Source of the DNA: Aliivibrio finisterrensis_A
GTDB lineage: Bacteria > Pseudomonadota > Gammaproteobacteria > Enterobacterales > Vibrionaceae
Reading direction: 5' to 3' (one strand)
Length of the DNA: 64,000 nt
NCBI RefSeq assembly: GCF_004167675.1
Contig: NZ_SEZQ01000012.1
Shown here: positions 17,827 to 26,840 of the stretch, one piece after another
How positions within the stretch are numbered: position 1 is the stretch's first letter
How the letters are laid out: each line of letters begins with the position of its first letter
Made by a program: the position numbers and the translations under genes
The notes under the pieces: model-generated
The model's input: only the letters and a program-made list of their open reading frames with translations
Told to the model about the DNA's origin: nothing
Database searches by the model: none

Positions 17827-18906
17827 ATGCAGAAATTAATGAAACTATCCTTACTTTCAACAGCGATATTACTCACTGCTTGCAGTCCAGTCCCTATGGA
17901 TACAGAAATAGAAGCTCCTAACGTTATCGTTAAAAATATTGATTCAGGTTTAGCCAGCGATCGCCTTTACCTTCCTGCTGTTGCAACAGCGGCTGATCGT
18001 TCCCATTTAAGCTTTAGACTTTCTGGTGAAGTTAAAGAGCTTAATGTTCGTGCAGGTGAGACGGTTAAAAAAGGGCAAGTGTTAGCAGTACTAGATAAAA
18101 CCGACTTCAATATCGATGTTGATAATGCGCGTGCAAGGTACAGTGTTGCAAACAGTCAATATAAACGTTCAAAACCGTTAGTTGAGAAAGGTCTACTTGC
18201 AAAATCTCAATTTGATGAATTAGCTGCGCAGCGTCAAATTGCATTAGCTGATTTAGAGCTAGCGAAACTTCGACTGAGTTTTACTGAACTAAAAGCCCCA
18301 ATTGATGGTGTTATTTCACGAGTAAGTATTGAGCAATTTGAAACAATTCAAGTAGGTCAGCAAATAGTGAACATTAACAACAAAGATTCCGTTGATATTA
18401 TTGTTCAAGTACCTGATAAATTATATTCAAAGCAACCAAACCAAGGTGTTGTAGAGCAAATTCAAGCATCTGTTCGCCTTGATAATGGACAGTCTTACAA
18501 TGCAAAAGTGAAAGAGTATACAACAGAACCTGATCCAGAATCTGGAGCGTATCTTGTTACCTTAACCATGCCAATGCCAGAAGATCAATTTATTTTGGAT
18601 GGTATGGCTGTTGAAGTCACTACAGAACAGAGCTCATTAAATGTAGCAAGCCAATTTGGGCTAATTATCCCTATTGAAGCCATATTCAATGAAGATGGTG
18701 ATGAGATTGATAAAAAAGAAAAATACATTTGGGTCGTCGATTCTGACAATAAAGTAAAAAAACAAAAAGTAGTAACAACCAAAGCGACATCGTTTGGATT
18801 ACGAGTTGTCGATGGTGTTTCAACAGGAGATCGTATTGTTATTGCAGGCGTCTCGCGATTACGTGATGGCCTAGAAGTGAATATCATCAATACGGAGGAG
18901 AAATAA
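17827..18906 (+). CDS. RND efflux periplasmic adaptor (membrane fusion protein) 2
   Basis: A 359-residue paralogue of the preceding adaptor: lipobox LLTAC (Cys19), FRLSGEVKELNVRAGETVKK and FTELKAPIDGVISRV lipoyl halves flanking a shorter coiled-coil hairpin, then beta-barrel. It starts 2 bases after adaptor 1 and its TAA overlaps the ATG of the pump gene by one base, so the three are translationally coupled. Two adaptors for one pump are known in TriABC of Pseudomonas and VexIJK of Vibrio cholerae, where both are needed. This arrangement is the closest match, by architecture rather than by search. Confidence 0.9.
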   Translation: MQKLMKLSLLSTAILLTACSPVPMDTEIEAPNVIVKNIDSGLASDRLYLPAVATAADRSHLSFRLSGEVKELNVRAGETVKKGQVLAVLDKTDFNIDVDNARARYSVANSQYKRSKPLVEKGLLAKSQFDELAAQRQIALADLELAKLRLSFTELKAPIDGVISRVSIEQFETIQVGQQIVNINNKDSVDIIVQVPDKLYSKQPNQGVVEQIQASVRLDNGQSYNAKVKEYTTEPDPESGAYLVTLTMPMPEDQFILDGMAVEVTTEQSSLNVASQFGLIIPIEAIFNEDGDEIDKKEKYIWVVDSDNKVKKQKVVTTKATSFGLRVVDGVSTGDRIVIAGVSRLRDGLEVNIINTEEK

Positions 18907-21900
18907 TGAGTCAAGAAAAAGGAATTGCAGCTTACTTTATACAAAATAAAGTGATTAGCTGGATGTTGACTCTGATCTTTATGATTGGTGGTGCATCGGC
19001 TTTCTTTGGCTTGGGGCGATTAGAAGACCCAGCCTTCACCATTAAAGACGCCATGGTGGTAACTAATTACCCAGGAGCAACCCCTGAACAGGTGGAAGAA
19101 GAGGTTACTTATCCTTTAGAGAAAGCAATTCAACAATTAACCTATGTTGATGAAGTAAATTCACTTTCAAGTCGTGGCTTATCACAAATCACCGTTACCA
19201 TGAAAAACAATTATGGTCCTGATGATTTACCACAAATTTGGGATGAATTGCGACGTAAGGTTAACGATTTAAAACGTCAGTTACCTCCGGGTGTTGGTGA
19301 ACCGTCTGTTATTGATGATTTTGGTGACGTATATGGCGTACTTTTAGCCGTTACTGGGCAAGGGTATTCTTATAAAGAGTTGCTTGATTATGTCGATTAT
19401 TTACGTCGTGAATTAGAATTAGTTGATGGGGTCAGTAAAGTCTCTGTTTCTGGTGTGCAACAAGAGCAAGTCTTTATTGAAGCATCATTAAAACGAATGA
19501 CAAGCCTTGGTATTTCACCTCAAACGTTATATGGCTTACTATCAAACCAAAATACAGTATCGAGTGCAGGTGCAGTAAAAATAGGATCTGAATACATTCA
19601 AATACACCCAACGGGCGAGTTTGAAGATGTATCTCAACTTGGTGATTTAATCATTACCGAAGGCGGGGCACAAGGCCTTATTTATCTAAAAGATATAGCC
19701 GAAGTTAAACGTGGTTATGTAGAAGTACCAAGCAATTTAGTTAACTTTAATGGTAACTTTGCTTTGAATATGGGGATTTCTTTTAGTGCTGGTGTTAACG
19801 TTGTAGAGATCGGGAAACTGGTTGATCATCGAATGCTAGAGCTGAAAGAACAACAACCCATTGGCATCGATATTTCAGAGATATACAGTCAACCGAAAGA
19901 AGTCGATAAATCAGTAAGTGGTTTTGTGGTCAGTCTTGGTCAAGCCGTTGCTATTGTTATCATCGTTTTACTGTTCTTCATGGGCGTACGTTCAGGCTTA
20001 CTGATTGGCCTTATTTTGTTACTGACAGTGTCAGGCACATTTGTCTTTATGAAGTACTTTGCGATTGACTTACAGCGTATTTCACTTGGTGCCTTGGTTA
20101 TTGCTCTTGGTATGCTCGTGGATAACGCCATTGTGGTGGTCGAAGGCATACTCATTGGTATGCAAAAAGGACGAACTCGCCTGCAAGCCGCTACCGATAT
20201 TGTTACGCAAACTAAATGGCCGTTATTAGGTGCAACCGTTATTGCGGTAACTGCTTTTGCACCTATTGGTTTATCGGATGATGCAACCGGTGAATATTGT
20301 GGAACCTTATTTACTGTTCTGCTTATTTCACTGATGCTGAGTTGGTTTACCGCCATTTCTCTTACTCCGTTTTTCGCTTCTTTGTTCTTTAAAGAGACAG
20401 TGCAAAATGACGAGGAAAGCTTAGAAGAAAAAGATCCATACAATGGGATGATCTTTGTGATCTACAAGCGCTTCCTTGAGTTCTGTATGCGCTATTCGTT
20501 AGCTACCATGCTTATCTTAGTTGTTGCGCTTGGCGGCAGCATGTATGGCTTTACTAAAGTTAAACAGTCTTTCTTCCCATCTTCTACAACACCAATCTTC
20601 ATGGTGGATGTATGGATGCCTGAAGGGACGGATATTCGCTCGACTAATGCAACATTAAAAGAGTTAGAAGAGTGGATCTTAGAGCAAAATCATATTGAAC
20701 ATGTGACAACAACCGCAGGTAAAGGTCTGCAACGATTCATGCTGACTTACGCACCAGAGAAGAGCTATGCAGCTTATGGTGAGATAATGACGCGTGTGGA
20801 TGATTACTTAGCGTTACCTGATCTAATGGACAAGCTTCGTCAACATATCGAAGCCAACTATCCTCAAATTCAATACAAGTTAAAACTGATTGAGTTAGGG
20901 CCAGGTGGCGGTGCAAAAGTGGAAGCACGAATTGTAGGTGCTGATCCTACAATATTACGTGGTTTAGCGGCACAGGTTATTGAGGTAATGCATCAAGATC
21001 CAGGCGCAACAAACGTACGTCATGATTGGCGTGAGCGTACTAAGGTACTTGAGCCTCAATTTAACGAAAGTCAGGCACGTCGATACGGTATTTCCAAAAC
21101 GGATGTTAATGAACTGCTTGAAATGGCGTTCTCAGGTAAAGCCATTGGTGTGTACCGTGATGGGACAACATTGATGCCAATCGTTACTCGTTTGCCTGAA
21201 AATGAACGTGTAGATATTAGCACGATTGAAGGTATGAAAATTTGGAGTCCAGCGCTGTCACAATACATACCATTACAACAAGTGGTGCTAGGTTATGATG
21301 TGATTTGGGAAGATCCATTGGTTGTGCGAAAAAACCGTAAACGCATGTTAACGGTAATGGCTGACCCTGATATTTTAGGCGAAGAAACTGCCGCAACATT
21401 ACAAAAGCGTTTACAGCCACAAATTGAAGCGATTGATTTCCCTACGGGTTATAGCTTGGAGTGGGGCGGTGAATATGAATCGTCTCGTGATGCACAAGCG
21501 TCATTGTTCCAAACCATGCCAATGGGTTACTTGTTCATGTTCTTAGTGACTGTGTTCTTGTTTAACAGTGTGAAAGAGTCTGTGATTGTTTGGTTAACGG
21601 TGCCATTAGCACTCATTGGTGTAACCAGTGGTCTGCTCTTACTTAATACCCCATTTGGCTTTATGGCACTGCTTGGTTTCTTGAGTTTGAGTGGGATGTT
21701 ATTGAAAAATGGTATCGTATTGCTTGATCAAATTGAGATAGAAATACACTCAGGAAAAGAACCCTACCATGCAGTCGTTGATGCCGCGTTAAGCCGTGTT
21801 CGCCCGGTTTGTATGGCAGCAATTACGACCATTTTAGGTATGATCCCACTATTACCAGATACCTTCTTTAAACCAATGGCGGTAACCATTATGTTTGGTC

Positions 21901-21983
21901 TAGGTTTCGCAACCGTACTGACCTTAATTGTGGTTCCTGTGTTGTATCGCATGTTCCATAAAATTAAAGTCGTCGAATACTAA
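18906..21983 (+). CDS. RND efflux pump inner-membrane transporter
   Basis: A 1025-residue RND permease that uses the proton gradient to drive drugs, detergents or lipids out through a trans-envelope channel. It has the usual plan: one N-terminal membrane helix, a large periplasmic loop (NYPGATPEQVEEEVTYPLEKAIQ), helices 2-6 with LGALVIALGMLVDNAIVVVEG in helix 4, a second periplasmic loop, and the C-terminal helices including GMLLKNGIVLLDQ. Length fits the HAE-1 family. The helix-4 pair is Asp-Asn rather than the Asp-Asp of AcrB, as in several TriC/VexK-like pumps. No outer-membrane channel gene is adjacent, so it probably uses TolC. Confidence 0.93.
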   Translation: MSQEKGIAAYFIQNKVISWMLTLIFMIGGASAFFGLGRLEDPAFTIKDAMVVTNYPGATPEQVEEEVTYPLEKAIQQLTYVDEVNSLSSRGLSQITVTMKNNYGPDDLPQIWDELRRKVNDLKRQLPPGVGEPSVIDDFGDVYGVLLAVTGQGYSYKELLDYVDYLRRELELVDGVSKVSVSGVQQEQVFIEASLKRMTSLGISPQTLYGLLSNQNTVSSAGAVKIGSEYIQIHPTGEFEDVSQLGDLIITEGGAQGLIYLKDIAEVKRGYVEVPSNLVNFNGNFALNMGISFSAGVNVVEIGKLVDHRMLELKEQQPIGIDISEIYSQPKEVDKSVSGFVVSLGQAVAIVIIVLLFFMGVRSGLLIGLILLLTVSGTFVFMKYFAIDLQRISLGALVIALGMLVDNAIVVVEGILIGMQKGRTRLQAATDIVTQTKWPLLGATVIAVTAFAPIGLSDDATGEYCGTLFTVLLISLMLSWFTAISLTPFFASLFFKETVQNDEESLEEKDPYNGMIFVIYKRFLEFCMRYSLATMLILVVALGGSMYGFTKVKQSFFPSSTTPIFMVDVWMPEGTDIRSTNATLKELEEWILEQNHIEHVTTTAGKGLQRFMLTYAPEKSYAAYGEIMTRVDDYLALPDLMDKLRQHIEANYPQIQYKLKLIELGPGGGAKVEARIVGADPTILRGLAAQVIEVMHQDPGATNVRHDWRERTKVLEPQFNESQARRYGISKTDVNELLEMAFSGKAIGVYRDGTTLMPIVTRLPENERVDISTIEGMKIWSPALSQYIPLQQVVLGYDVIWEDPLVVRKNRKRMLTVMADPDILGEETAATLQKRLQPQIEAIDFPTGYSLEWGGEYESSRDAQASLFQTMPMGYLFMFLVTVFLFNSVKESVIVWLTVPLALIGVTSGLLLLNTPFGFMALLGFLSLSGMLLKNGIVLLDQIEIEIHSGKEPYHAVVDAALSRVRPVCMAAITTILGMIPLLPDTFFKPMAVTIMFGLGFATVLTLIVVPVLYRMFHKIKVVEY

Positions 21984-22008
21984 AATAGACACATAGAATA
22001 AATGTTCA

Positions 22009-22047
22009 AAAGCCCATATTAGAATATCTAGTATGGGCTTTTTTTTG
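22009..22047 (+). terminator. Terminator of the RND operon
   Basis: AAGCCCATA and TATGGGCTT form the stem (extended by TTA/TAG-side pairs) and are followed by eight T. Confidence 0.92.
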
Positions 22048-22098
22048 TGATATTCTATCTGGATAATACAAATGCAGTCCACATATTAGGAACAGTAA

Positions 22099-22485
22099 AT
22101 GAGCCAATTAGATCAACAAGCAATGGACAAAATCGTAAATTCTCATGAAGAAGAGCGTTTTACTTACTTTATGAAAGAAGTTGTCGCTAATCGTGAAATT
22201 TGGATTTTGACTGATGAACACGGTTGTGTGATGTTGAATACCGAAGAAGAAGATTGCGTTCCTGTATGGCCAAATAAAGAGTTTGCAGAAGCATGGGCAA
22301 CAGGTGAATGGGACGTATGTAAAGCAGAGTCTATTTCATTAAACAAATGGCACAGTCGCTGGACAACAGGTCTTGAAGATGATGAATTAGCGGTTGTAGT
22401 ATTCCCAAATCAAAACGAAGAAGGGCAAATCCTTTTTCCCGACGAATTCGATTTTGAATTAACAAAACAAGAAAGAAAGCGTTAA
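22099..22485 (+). CDS. DUF2750 family protein
   Basis: A 128-residue acidic cytosolic protein of the DUF2750 type. Visible hallmarks are ERFTYFMKEVVANREIWIL near residue 20, then a Trp-rich middle (VPVWPNKEFAEAWATGEW) and KWHSRWTTGLEDDELAVVVFP toward the C-terminus. No signal peptide or membrane helix. An ATTAGGAACAG ribosome site precedes the ATG. It stands as a single gene between the RND terminator and a minus-strand gene whose stop lies about 40 bases away. No function is known to me. Confidence 0.8.
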   Translation: MSQLDQQAMDKIVNSHEEERFTYFMKEVVANREIWILTDEHGCVMLNTEEEDCVPVWPNKEFAEAWATGEWDVCKAESISLNKWHSRWTTGLEDDELAVVVFPNQNEEGQILFPDEFDFELTKQERKR

Positions 22486-22524
22486 TTTCTTAGTGTTAAC
22501 TAGGCTGTTTTATTACGAACTAGC

Positions 22525-22833
22525 CTAGTTCATGATGCCATATACCATGACGGTTGAATCTTTATATGGGTTTTCAATACGTGCCGCTCGGTAAGGAGAA
22601 CACATCGGCTTTAAGTGATTTGCCACAAAGAAAGGTGAATTAGCATCACACTCTTCTTGTGTATAATCAAACCACTCAGGGCAATGCTCCAACATATCCT
22701 TCCAAATGATATTATCTTCTAATGGCATCGTAAATTGGCCCACCATTTTTCCAAGGTATTGCAGAGAGCTTAATTTACCATTGATAAAAATGGCTTTAAC
22801 TAAGTTGGTTGCAGTATTGTCTACATTCTTCAT
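22525..22833 (-). CDS. Unknown 102-residue protein
   Basis: I do not recognise this protein. The ATG at 22833 is preferred over one at 22884 because CTGGAG sits 6 bases upstream of it and the longer form would overlap the preceding small gene. The protein (MKNVDNTATNLVKAIFINGK...) is soluble and Trp/Tyr/Pro-rich toward the end, with four cysteines (EHCPEWF, EECDAN, MCSPYR). It follows the 55-residue membrane protein gene by one base, so the two are translationally linked. A protein partner of the small membrane protein is possible, but this is inference. Confidence 0.6.
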   Translation of the reverse strand: MKNVDNTATNLVKAIFINGKLSSLQYLGKMVGQFTMPLEDNIIWKDMLEHCPEWFDYTQEECDANSPFFVANHLKPMCSPYRAARIENPYKDSTVMVYGIMN

Positions 22834-22834
22834 T

Positions 22835-23002
22835 TTATACTCCAGCCAATACAGCGATACCAGCACCAGCGGTGACAGTACCAAAAATAACAGCCATCAC
22901 TTTGTAGACTTGTTGCCACGCTTTTGATTGAGATTTATCTCGACAAGCGAGAACGAGTAGAGCAGTGCAGGGGGAAAGAGTAATGAATAAAGATGAGGTC
23001 AT
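22835..23002 (-). CDS. Small predicted membrane protein (55 residues)
   Basis: A short gene with an AAGG ribosome site about 8 bases before its ATG at 23002; upstream in-frame codons to 23065 are unlikely to be used. The peptide has two hydrophobic stretches, SSLFITLSPCTALLVLAC and VMAVIFGTVTAGAGIAVLAG, separated by a basic linker (RDKSQSKAWQQVYK), so a two-helix hairpin in the inner membrane is expected. Its stop is one base from the start of the 102-residue protein. Not recognised as a named family; the paired layout recalls small regulatory or toxin-like membrane proteins, without proof. Confidence 0.55.
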   Translation of the reverse strand: MTSSLFITLSPCTALLVLACRDKSQSKAWQQVYKVMAVIFGTVTAGAGIAVLAGV

Positions 23003-23180
23003 AGCGGTCGCCTTATTGATAAGTATTAATGTGAAACACGAAATAAGTATTTCATAATCAATCATTCATAAGGGTAAAAACTAATGGTAAGGAAGTCTAA
23101 TTGCGGTTGGTAATATCGCTGATAAGCAGTACTTATGAGAGTGTTTCCCCATACCCATAAGTACTTTAGTTATCTGATAA

Positions 23181-24374
23181 TTATTTTGTGTCTAATGTCG
23201 TTTGATAACGGCGTAAACCTTCATCTAAATCGTGAATCAAATCATCCACATCTTCTAATCCAATATGAACACGGATCAAAGTCCCTTCAAACTGAGGATG
23301 AGCCACCGTTCTTAATGCATTAAAGCTTTTGGGTTCATTGGCTAAGATCAAGCTTTCAAACCCACCCCAAGAATAACCCATACTAAAATGACTCATGCCA
23401 TCAAGCAGCGCAGTTGTCGCCTTGGTGTTAGATTGTTTTAGAACAAAAGAGAACAAGCCATTACAGCCTTTAAAATCACGTTGATAAAACTCATTGCCCG
23501 GGCAGCTTTCAAGGGCAGGGTGACGAACGTGATCAACCAGTGGATGCTGCTCAAGCCACTTAGCCACTTTAATGCTGCTAGCTTCATGCTGCTTTAGACG
23601 AACGCCCATAGTACGTAAACCACGCATCGCTAAATAGGCGTCATCAGGTGAGATACATTGACCCATTAAATAGCTCTGTTCACGAAGCTGATCCCAGTGT
23701 TTTTCATTCGCTACTGCGGTACCAAGCATCACATCTGAGTGACCGACAATGTATTTGGTTGCGGCTTGAATAGAGATATCAACACCATGTTCAAACGGTG
23801 AGAAGTTCACACCCGCAGCCCATGTATTATCAAGCATAACCACAATATCTGATTCATGCGCGATACGAGCAAGTAGCGGAACGTCTTGAACTTCCATCGT
23901 GATAGAAGAAGGGGATTCAGTGAATAGCACTGTGGTATTTGGTTTAATTAAATCACGAATGCCTTCACCAATCATTGGATCGTAATAGGTGGTTTCAATC
24001 CCCATTTTCTTTAAGATGGTTTCGCAATACTCACGAGTCGGTTCATAGCAGCCATCGACCATTAAAATATGATCGCCGGTTTTTACAAAACATAAAATCG
24101 CATTGGCAATCGCAGCCGTACCACAAGGATACAACGCACAACCTGCGCCACCTTCAAGTTCAACCATTGCATCTTGGAATGCAAAGTGAGTTTCTGTGCC
24201 ACGGCGTCCATAAAATAGCGTTTGTTTTGCACGGTTAATCATGGCGTGCGTTTTTTCAGCAACGGTATTAAATACTACGGTAGAAGCGCGTTGAACAGGA
24301 GGGTTCACTACGCCTTTTGTCCATTTTTTGCTACGACCAGCGGTGACGTATTTAGTCTCTAATTTATCTGACAT
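23181..24374 (-). CDS. metC: Cystathionine beta-lyase
   Basis: A 397-residue PLP enzyme that splits cystathionine into homocysteine, pyruvate and ammonia in methionine synthesis. The start MSDKLETKYVTAGR at 24374 is chosen over an upstream in-frame ATG at 24419 because it matches the family N-terminus. The PLP-binding lysine lies in QAATKYIVGHSDVMLG, with MLDNTWAAGVNFSPFEHG just before it and YGRRGTETHFAFQDAM as the substrate or PLP-phosphate tyrosine region. Length equals E. coli MetC (395). It is monocistronic. The MetC branch is favoured over MetB by the overall motif set. Confidence 0.92.
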   Translation of the reverse strand: MSDKLETKYVTAGRSKKWTKGVVNPPVQRASTVVFNTVAEKTHAMINRAKQTLFYGRRGTETHFAFQDAMVELEGGAGCALYPCGTAAIANAILCFVKTGDHILMVDGCYEPTREYCETILKKMGIETTYYDPMIGEGIRDLIKPNTTVLFTESPSSITMEVQDVPLLARIAHESDIVVMLDNTWAAGVNFSPFEHGVDISIQAATKYIVGHSDVMLGTAVANEKHWDQLREQSYLMGQCISPDDAYLAMRGLRTMGVRLKQHEASSIKVAKWLEQHPLVDHVRHPALESCPGNEFYQRDFKGCNGLFSFVLKQSNTKATTALLDGMSHFSMGYSWGGFESLILANEPKSFNALRTVAHPQFEGTLIRVHIGLEDVDDLIHDLDEGLRRYQTTLDTK

Positions 24375-24528
24375 CTGAATCCATTCAATTATAAGTAAAT
24401 AATACCTCCATAAAGCCAAAGTGAAGGCGAAATATCAAGGATTAAAACGAATTCCTGTCGAATAAATTTTAATTACTGCTAAAATTGCGCTATCTAGATG
24501 ACATGTTGACTAAAAGAGTTAAATTAAA

Positions 24529-24879
24529 ATGCAACAGAATGAATTTGAAACACTAGTTAAAGAACTATGCCAAAAAGAAAATCTTCCTCAAGTGCTAGAA
24601 GCATTAAAAACGTGTGAAGACCAAGACATCGTTGAAGCGGCACAATCGCTAGCGGGTCAATTCCGTCTTGCTGAAGTTGAAGGCGAGCAACGTATTTATC
24701 ATGTATTTAATGATGAAGACGAAAATGGCGAAGCACAAGAGCTTGCAGAGTGGATCATGAACGAAGGTGATGACGTAATTAAATTCGTTGCTTGGTTCTT
24801 CTATGCAATGTTCGATATCAAGCAAAAAGAAACGTATCAAGCAGCAGGTAAAACTTACCAGCAGCCAAAGCGTTCTTAA
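24529..24879 (+). CDS. Unknown acidic 116-residue protein
   Basis: Not recognised. The gene has a plain ATG with weak upstream purines and is followed by a good terminator, so it is probably a real single-gene unit. The product is strongly acidic and probably all-helical in its first half (NEFETLVKELCQKENLPQVLEALKTCEDQDIVEAA), then QRIYHVFNDEDENGEAQELAEWIM and a hydrophobic IKFVAWFFYAMF segment too polar on its flanks to be a clear membrane helix. No catalytic motif is visible. It is divergent from metC. Confidence 0.65.
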   Translation: MQQNEFETLVKELCQKENLPQVLEALKTCEDQDIVEAAQSLAGQFRLAEVEGEQRIYHVFNDEDENGEAQELAEWIMNEGDDVIKFVAWFFYAMFDIKQKETYQAAGKTYQQPKRS

Positions 24880-24906
24880 TTGCAGTTTAGTTATTCCATG
24901 ACTTCC

Positions 24907-24940
24907 AAAAGCCAATGAATTGATTCGTTGGCTTTTTTCT
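24907..24940 (+). terminator. Terminator after the acidic unknown gene
   Basis: AAAAGCCAATGAAT pairs with ATTCGTTGGCTTTT (one G-T pair) and is followed by a T-rich tail. Confidence 0.88.
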
Positions 24941-25027
24941 TATCTATTGTCTACGTTTATCTGACGGTTCGATTGCCCCCAACGGCATAACCTCGTAAAA
25001 TCCACCACATATCAATTCGTTTGAATA

Positions 25028-25049
25028 AACGTGTTACTTGATACACGTT
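25028..25049. promoter_or_regulatory. Inverted repeat just upstream of hsdM
   Basis: AACGTGT (25028-25034) and ACACGTT (25043-25049) are perfect inverted arms 8 bases apart, ending 27 bases before the hsdM ATG. The geometry suits a dimeric repressor site or an RNA hairpin in the leader. No regulator gene is adjacent, so its binder is unknown. Confidence 0.4.
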
Positions 25050-25076
25050 ACCTCTTATTTAATTAGGCTCTATTGC

Positions 25077-26840
25077 ATGACTAACAAGCTATCTCTTCAA
25101 CAGCTCGAATCCTTCTTATGGGAAACCGCTGACATTCTTCGTGGCAACATGGATGCGTCTGAATTTAAAGATTACATCTTCGGCATGATGTTTTTAAAAC
25201 GTCTATCGGATGCGTTTGAAGAATCTCAAGAAAAAGTCATTCAATACTACCTAGACAAAGGCAAAACTCAGGCTCAAGCTGAAGATCTAGCTAATGATGA
25301 AGACGAATACGACAGTACCTTTTTTATCCCAGAAAATGCCCGTTGGTCAGCGCTTAAAGATTTAAAACACAACATCGGTGAAACGCTAAACAAAGCGACA
25401 GAATCAATCGAAGAATACAACTCGGCGCTAGAAGGCGTGTTAGTGACGATTGACTTCAACATCAAAAACAAACTGTCAGATAAAAAGCTGCAAGATTTAC
25501 TGTCGCATTTCAATAAATACCGTTTACGTAATGAAGACTTTGATCGTCCTGATTTACTGGGTACGGCTTACGAATACCTGATTAAAATGTTTGCCGACAG
25601 CGCAGGCAAAAAAGGCGGCGAGTTTTATACCCCAAGTGAAGTGGTTCAGCTATTGGTTGAGCTATTAAAGCCTCATGCAGGAATGCGTATTTATGATCCA
25701 ACATCAGGGTCGGGCGGCATGCTTGTTCAAACGCGTAACCAATTAGAAAAGCAGGGTGAAAACGCCGCTAACTTGTCACTGTATGGTCAAGAGATGAACT
25801 TGAACACATGGGCAATTTGTAAGATGAACATGTTCTTACATGGCGTACAAAATGCCGATATTCGTAAAGGCGATACACTGCGTGACCCACAGCACACCGA
25901 AGGCGGCGAGTTAATGAGCTTCGACCGCGTTATTGCTAACCCTCCGTTCTCACTGAAAAAGTGGGGTAAAGACGAGTGTGATAACGACGGCTTTGGACGC
26001 TTCCCTTACGGTACACCACCAAAAGACGCGGGTGATTTAGCCTTTGTACAACACATGATCGCCAGCACCAACAGCGAAGGCATGGTGGGCGTGGTAATGC
26101 CTCATGGGGTGTTATTCCGTGGCTCAAGTGAAAAAGCCATTCGCCAAGGGATTTTAGAAGACGATTTATTAGAAGCCGTGGTGGGTTTACCATCAGGGTT
26201 ATTCTACGGTACGGGCATTCCTGCATGTTTGCTTATCATCAATAAGAACAAACCAAGTGCACGTAAAGGCAAGGTATTGTTCATTAATGGTGAATTGGAA
26301 TTTGCAGAGGGCAAAAACCAAAACAAACTGCGCCCAGAAGACATTGCTAAAATTGTCGCCACCTTTGAAAACCACTCGTTTGAAAGCAAGTGTGATATTA
26401 AGCGTTACGCACGTGTGGTTCCATTCTCTGAAATTGCTGAGAATGATTTTAACCTTAACATTCGCCGTTATGCCGATACCTCACCTCCGGCGGAGATCTT
26501 CGATGTGCGCGCGATCCTTCACGGTGGCATTCCAATGCGTGAAGTGAATGACGAGTACATTCAAGAAGAGATGCTAAACGGCTTTGATGTATCGGCCGTC
26601 TTTGATATAAAAGGCGATAAAAAAGACAACGATTATTATGCATTCAAACCAAGCATTGAAAGCAAAGAGCAAATCCGTCTGGTTGTTGAAGAACAAGTGG
26701 GTGATGTTGATGCGAAGATCATCAGCCAACTAGAACACTGGTGGGACAAATACCAAGTATCACTGCATGAGTTAGATGCACAAGTGACCGAAGCCGAACA
26801 AGTAATGCAAGGTTACTTGAAGGAGTTAGGTTATGAGTGA
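25077..26840 (+). CDS. hsdM: Type I restriction-modification methyltransferase subunit HsdM
   Basis: A 587-residue N6-adenine methyltransferase subunit. With HsdS it modifies the host sites, and with HsdR forms the restriction complex. The ATG at 25077 is chosen over a TTG at 25038. An N-terminal helical domain (QLESFLWETADILRGNMDASEFKDYIFGMMFLKRL) is followed by the AdoMet-binding motif DPTSGSGGML (Asp207) and the catalytic NPPF (Asn288). The C-terminal arm that contacts HsdS ends the protein. It overlaps hsdS by 8 bases. All key residues are intact, so it should be active. Confidence 0.95.
   Translation: MTNKLSLQQLESFLWETADILRGNMDASEFKDYIFGMMFLKRLSDAFEESQEKVIQYYLDKGKTQAQAEDLANDEDEYDSTFFIPENARWSALKDLKHNIGETLNKATESIEEYNSALEGVLVTIDFNIKNKLSDKKLQDLLSHFNKYRLRNEDFDRPDLLGTAYEYLIKMFADSAGKKGGEFYTPSEVVQLLVELLKPHAGMRIYDPTSGSGGMLVQTRNQLEKQGENAANLSLYGQEMNLNTWAICKMNMFLHGVQNADIRKGDTLRDPQHTEGGELMSFDRVIANPPFSLKKWGKDECDNDGFGRFPYGTPPKDAGDLAFVQHMIASTNSEGMVGVVMPHGVLFRGSSEKAIRQGILEDDLLEAVVGLPSGLFYGTGIPACLLIINKNKPSARKGKVLFINGELEFAEGKNQNKLRPEDIAKIVATFENHSFESKCDIKRYARVVPFSEIAENDFNLNIRRYADTSPPAEIFDVRAILHGGIPMREVNDEYIQEEMLNGFDVSAVFDIKGDKKDNDYYAFKPSIESKEQIRLVVEEQVGDVDAKIISQLEHWWDKYQVSLHELDAQVTEAEQVMQGYLKELGYE

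Noticed and set aside
22706..22927. Plus-strand 73-codon ORF overlapping the small-protein pair
   Set aside because: It is antisense to the two better supported minus-strand genes and lacks a ribosome site.
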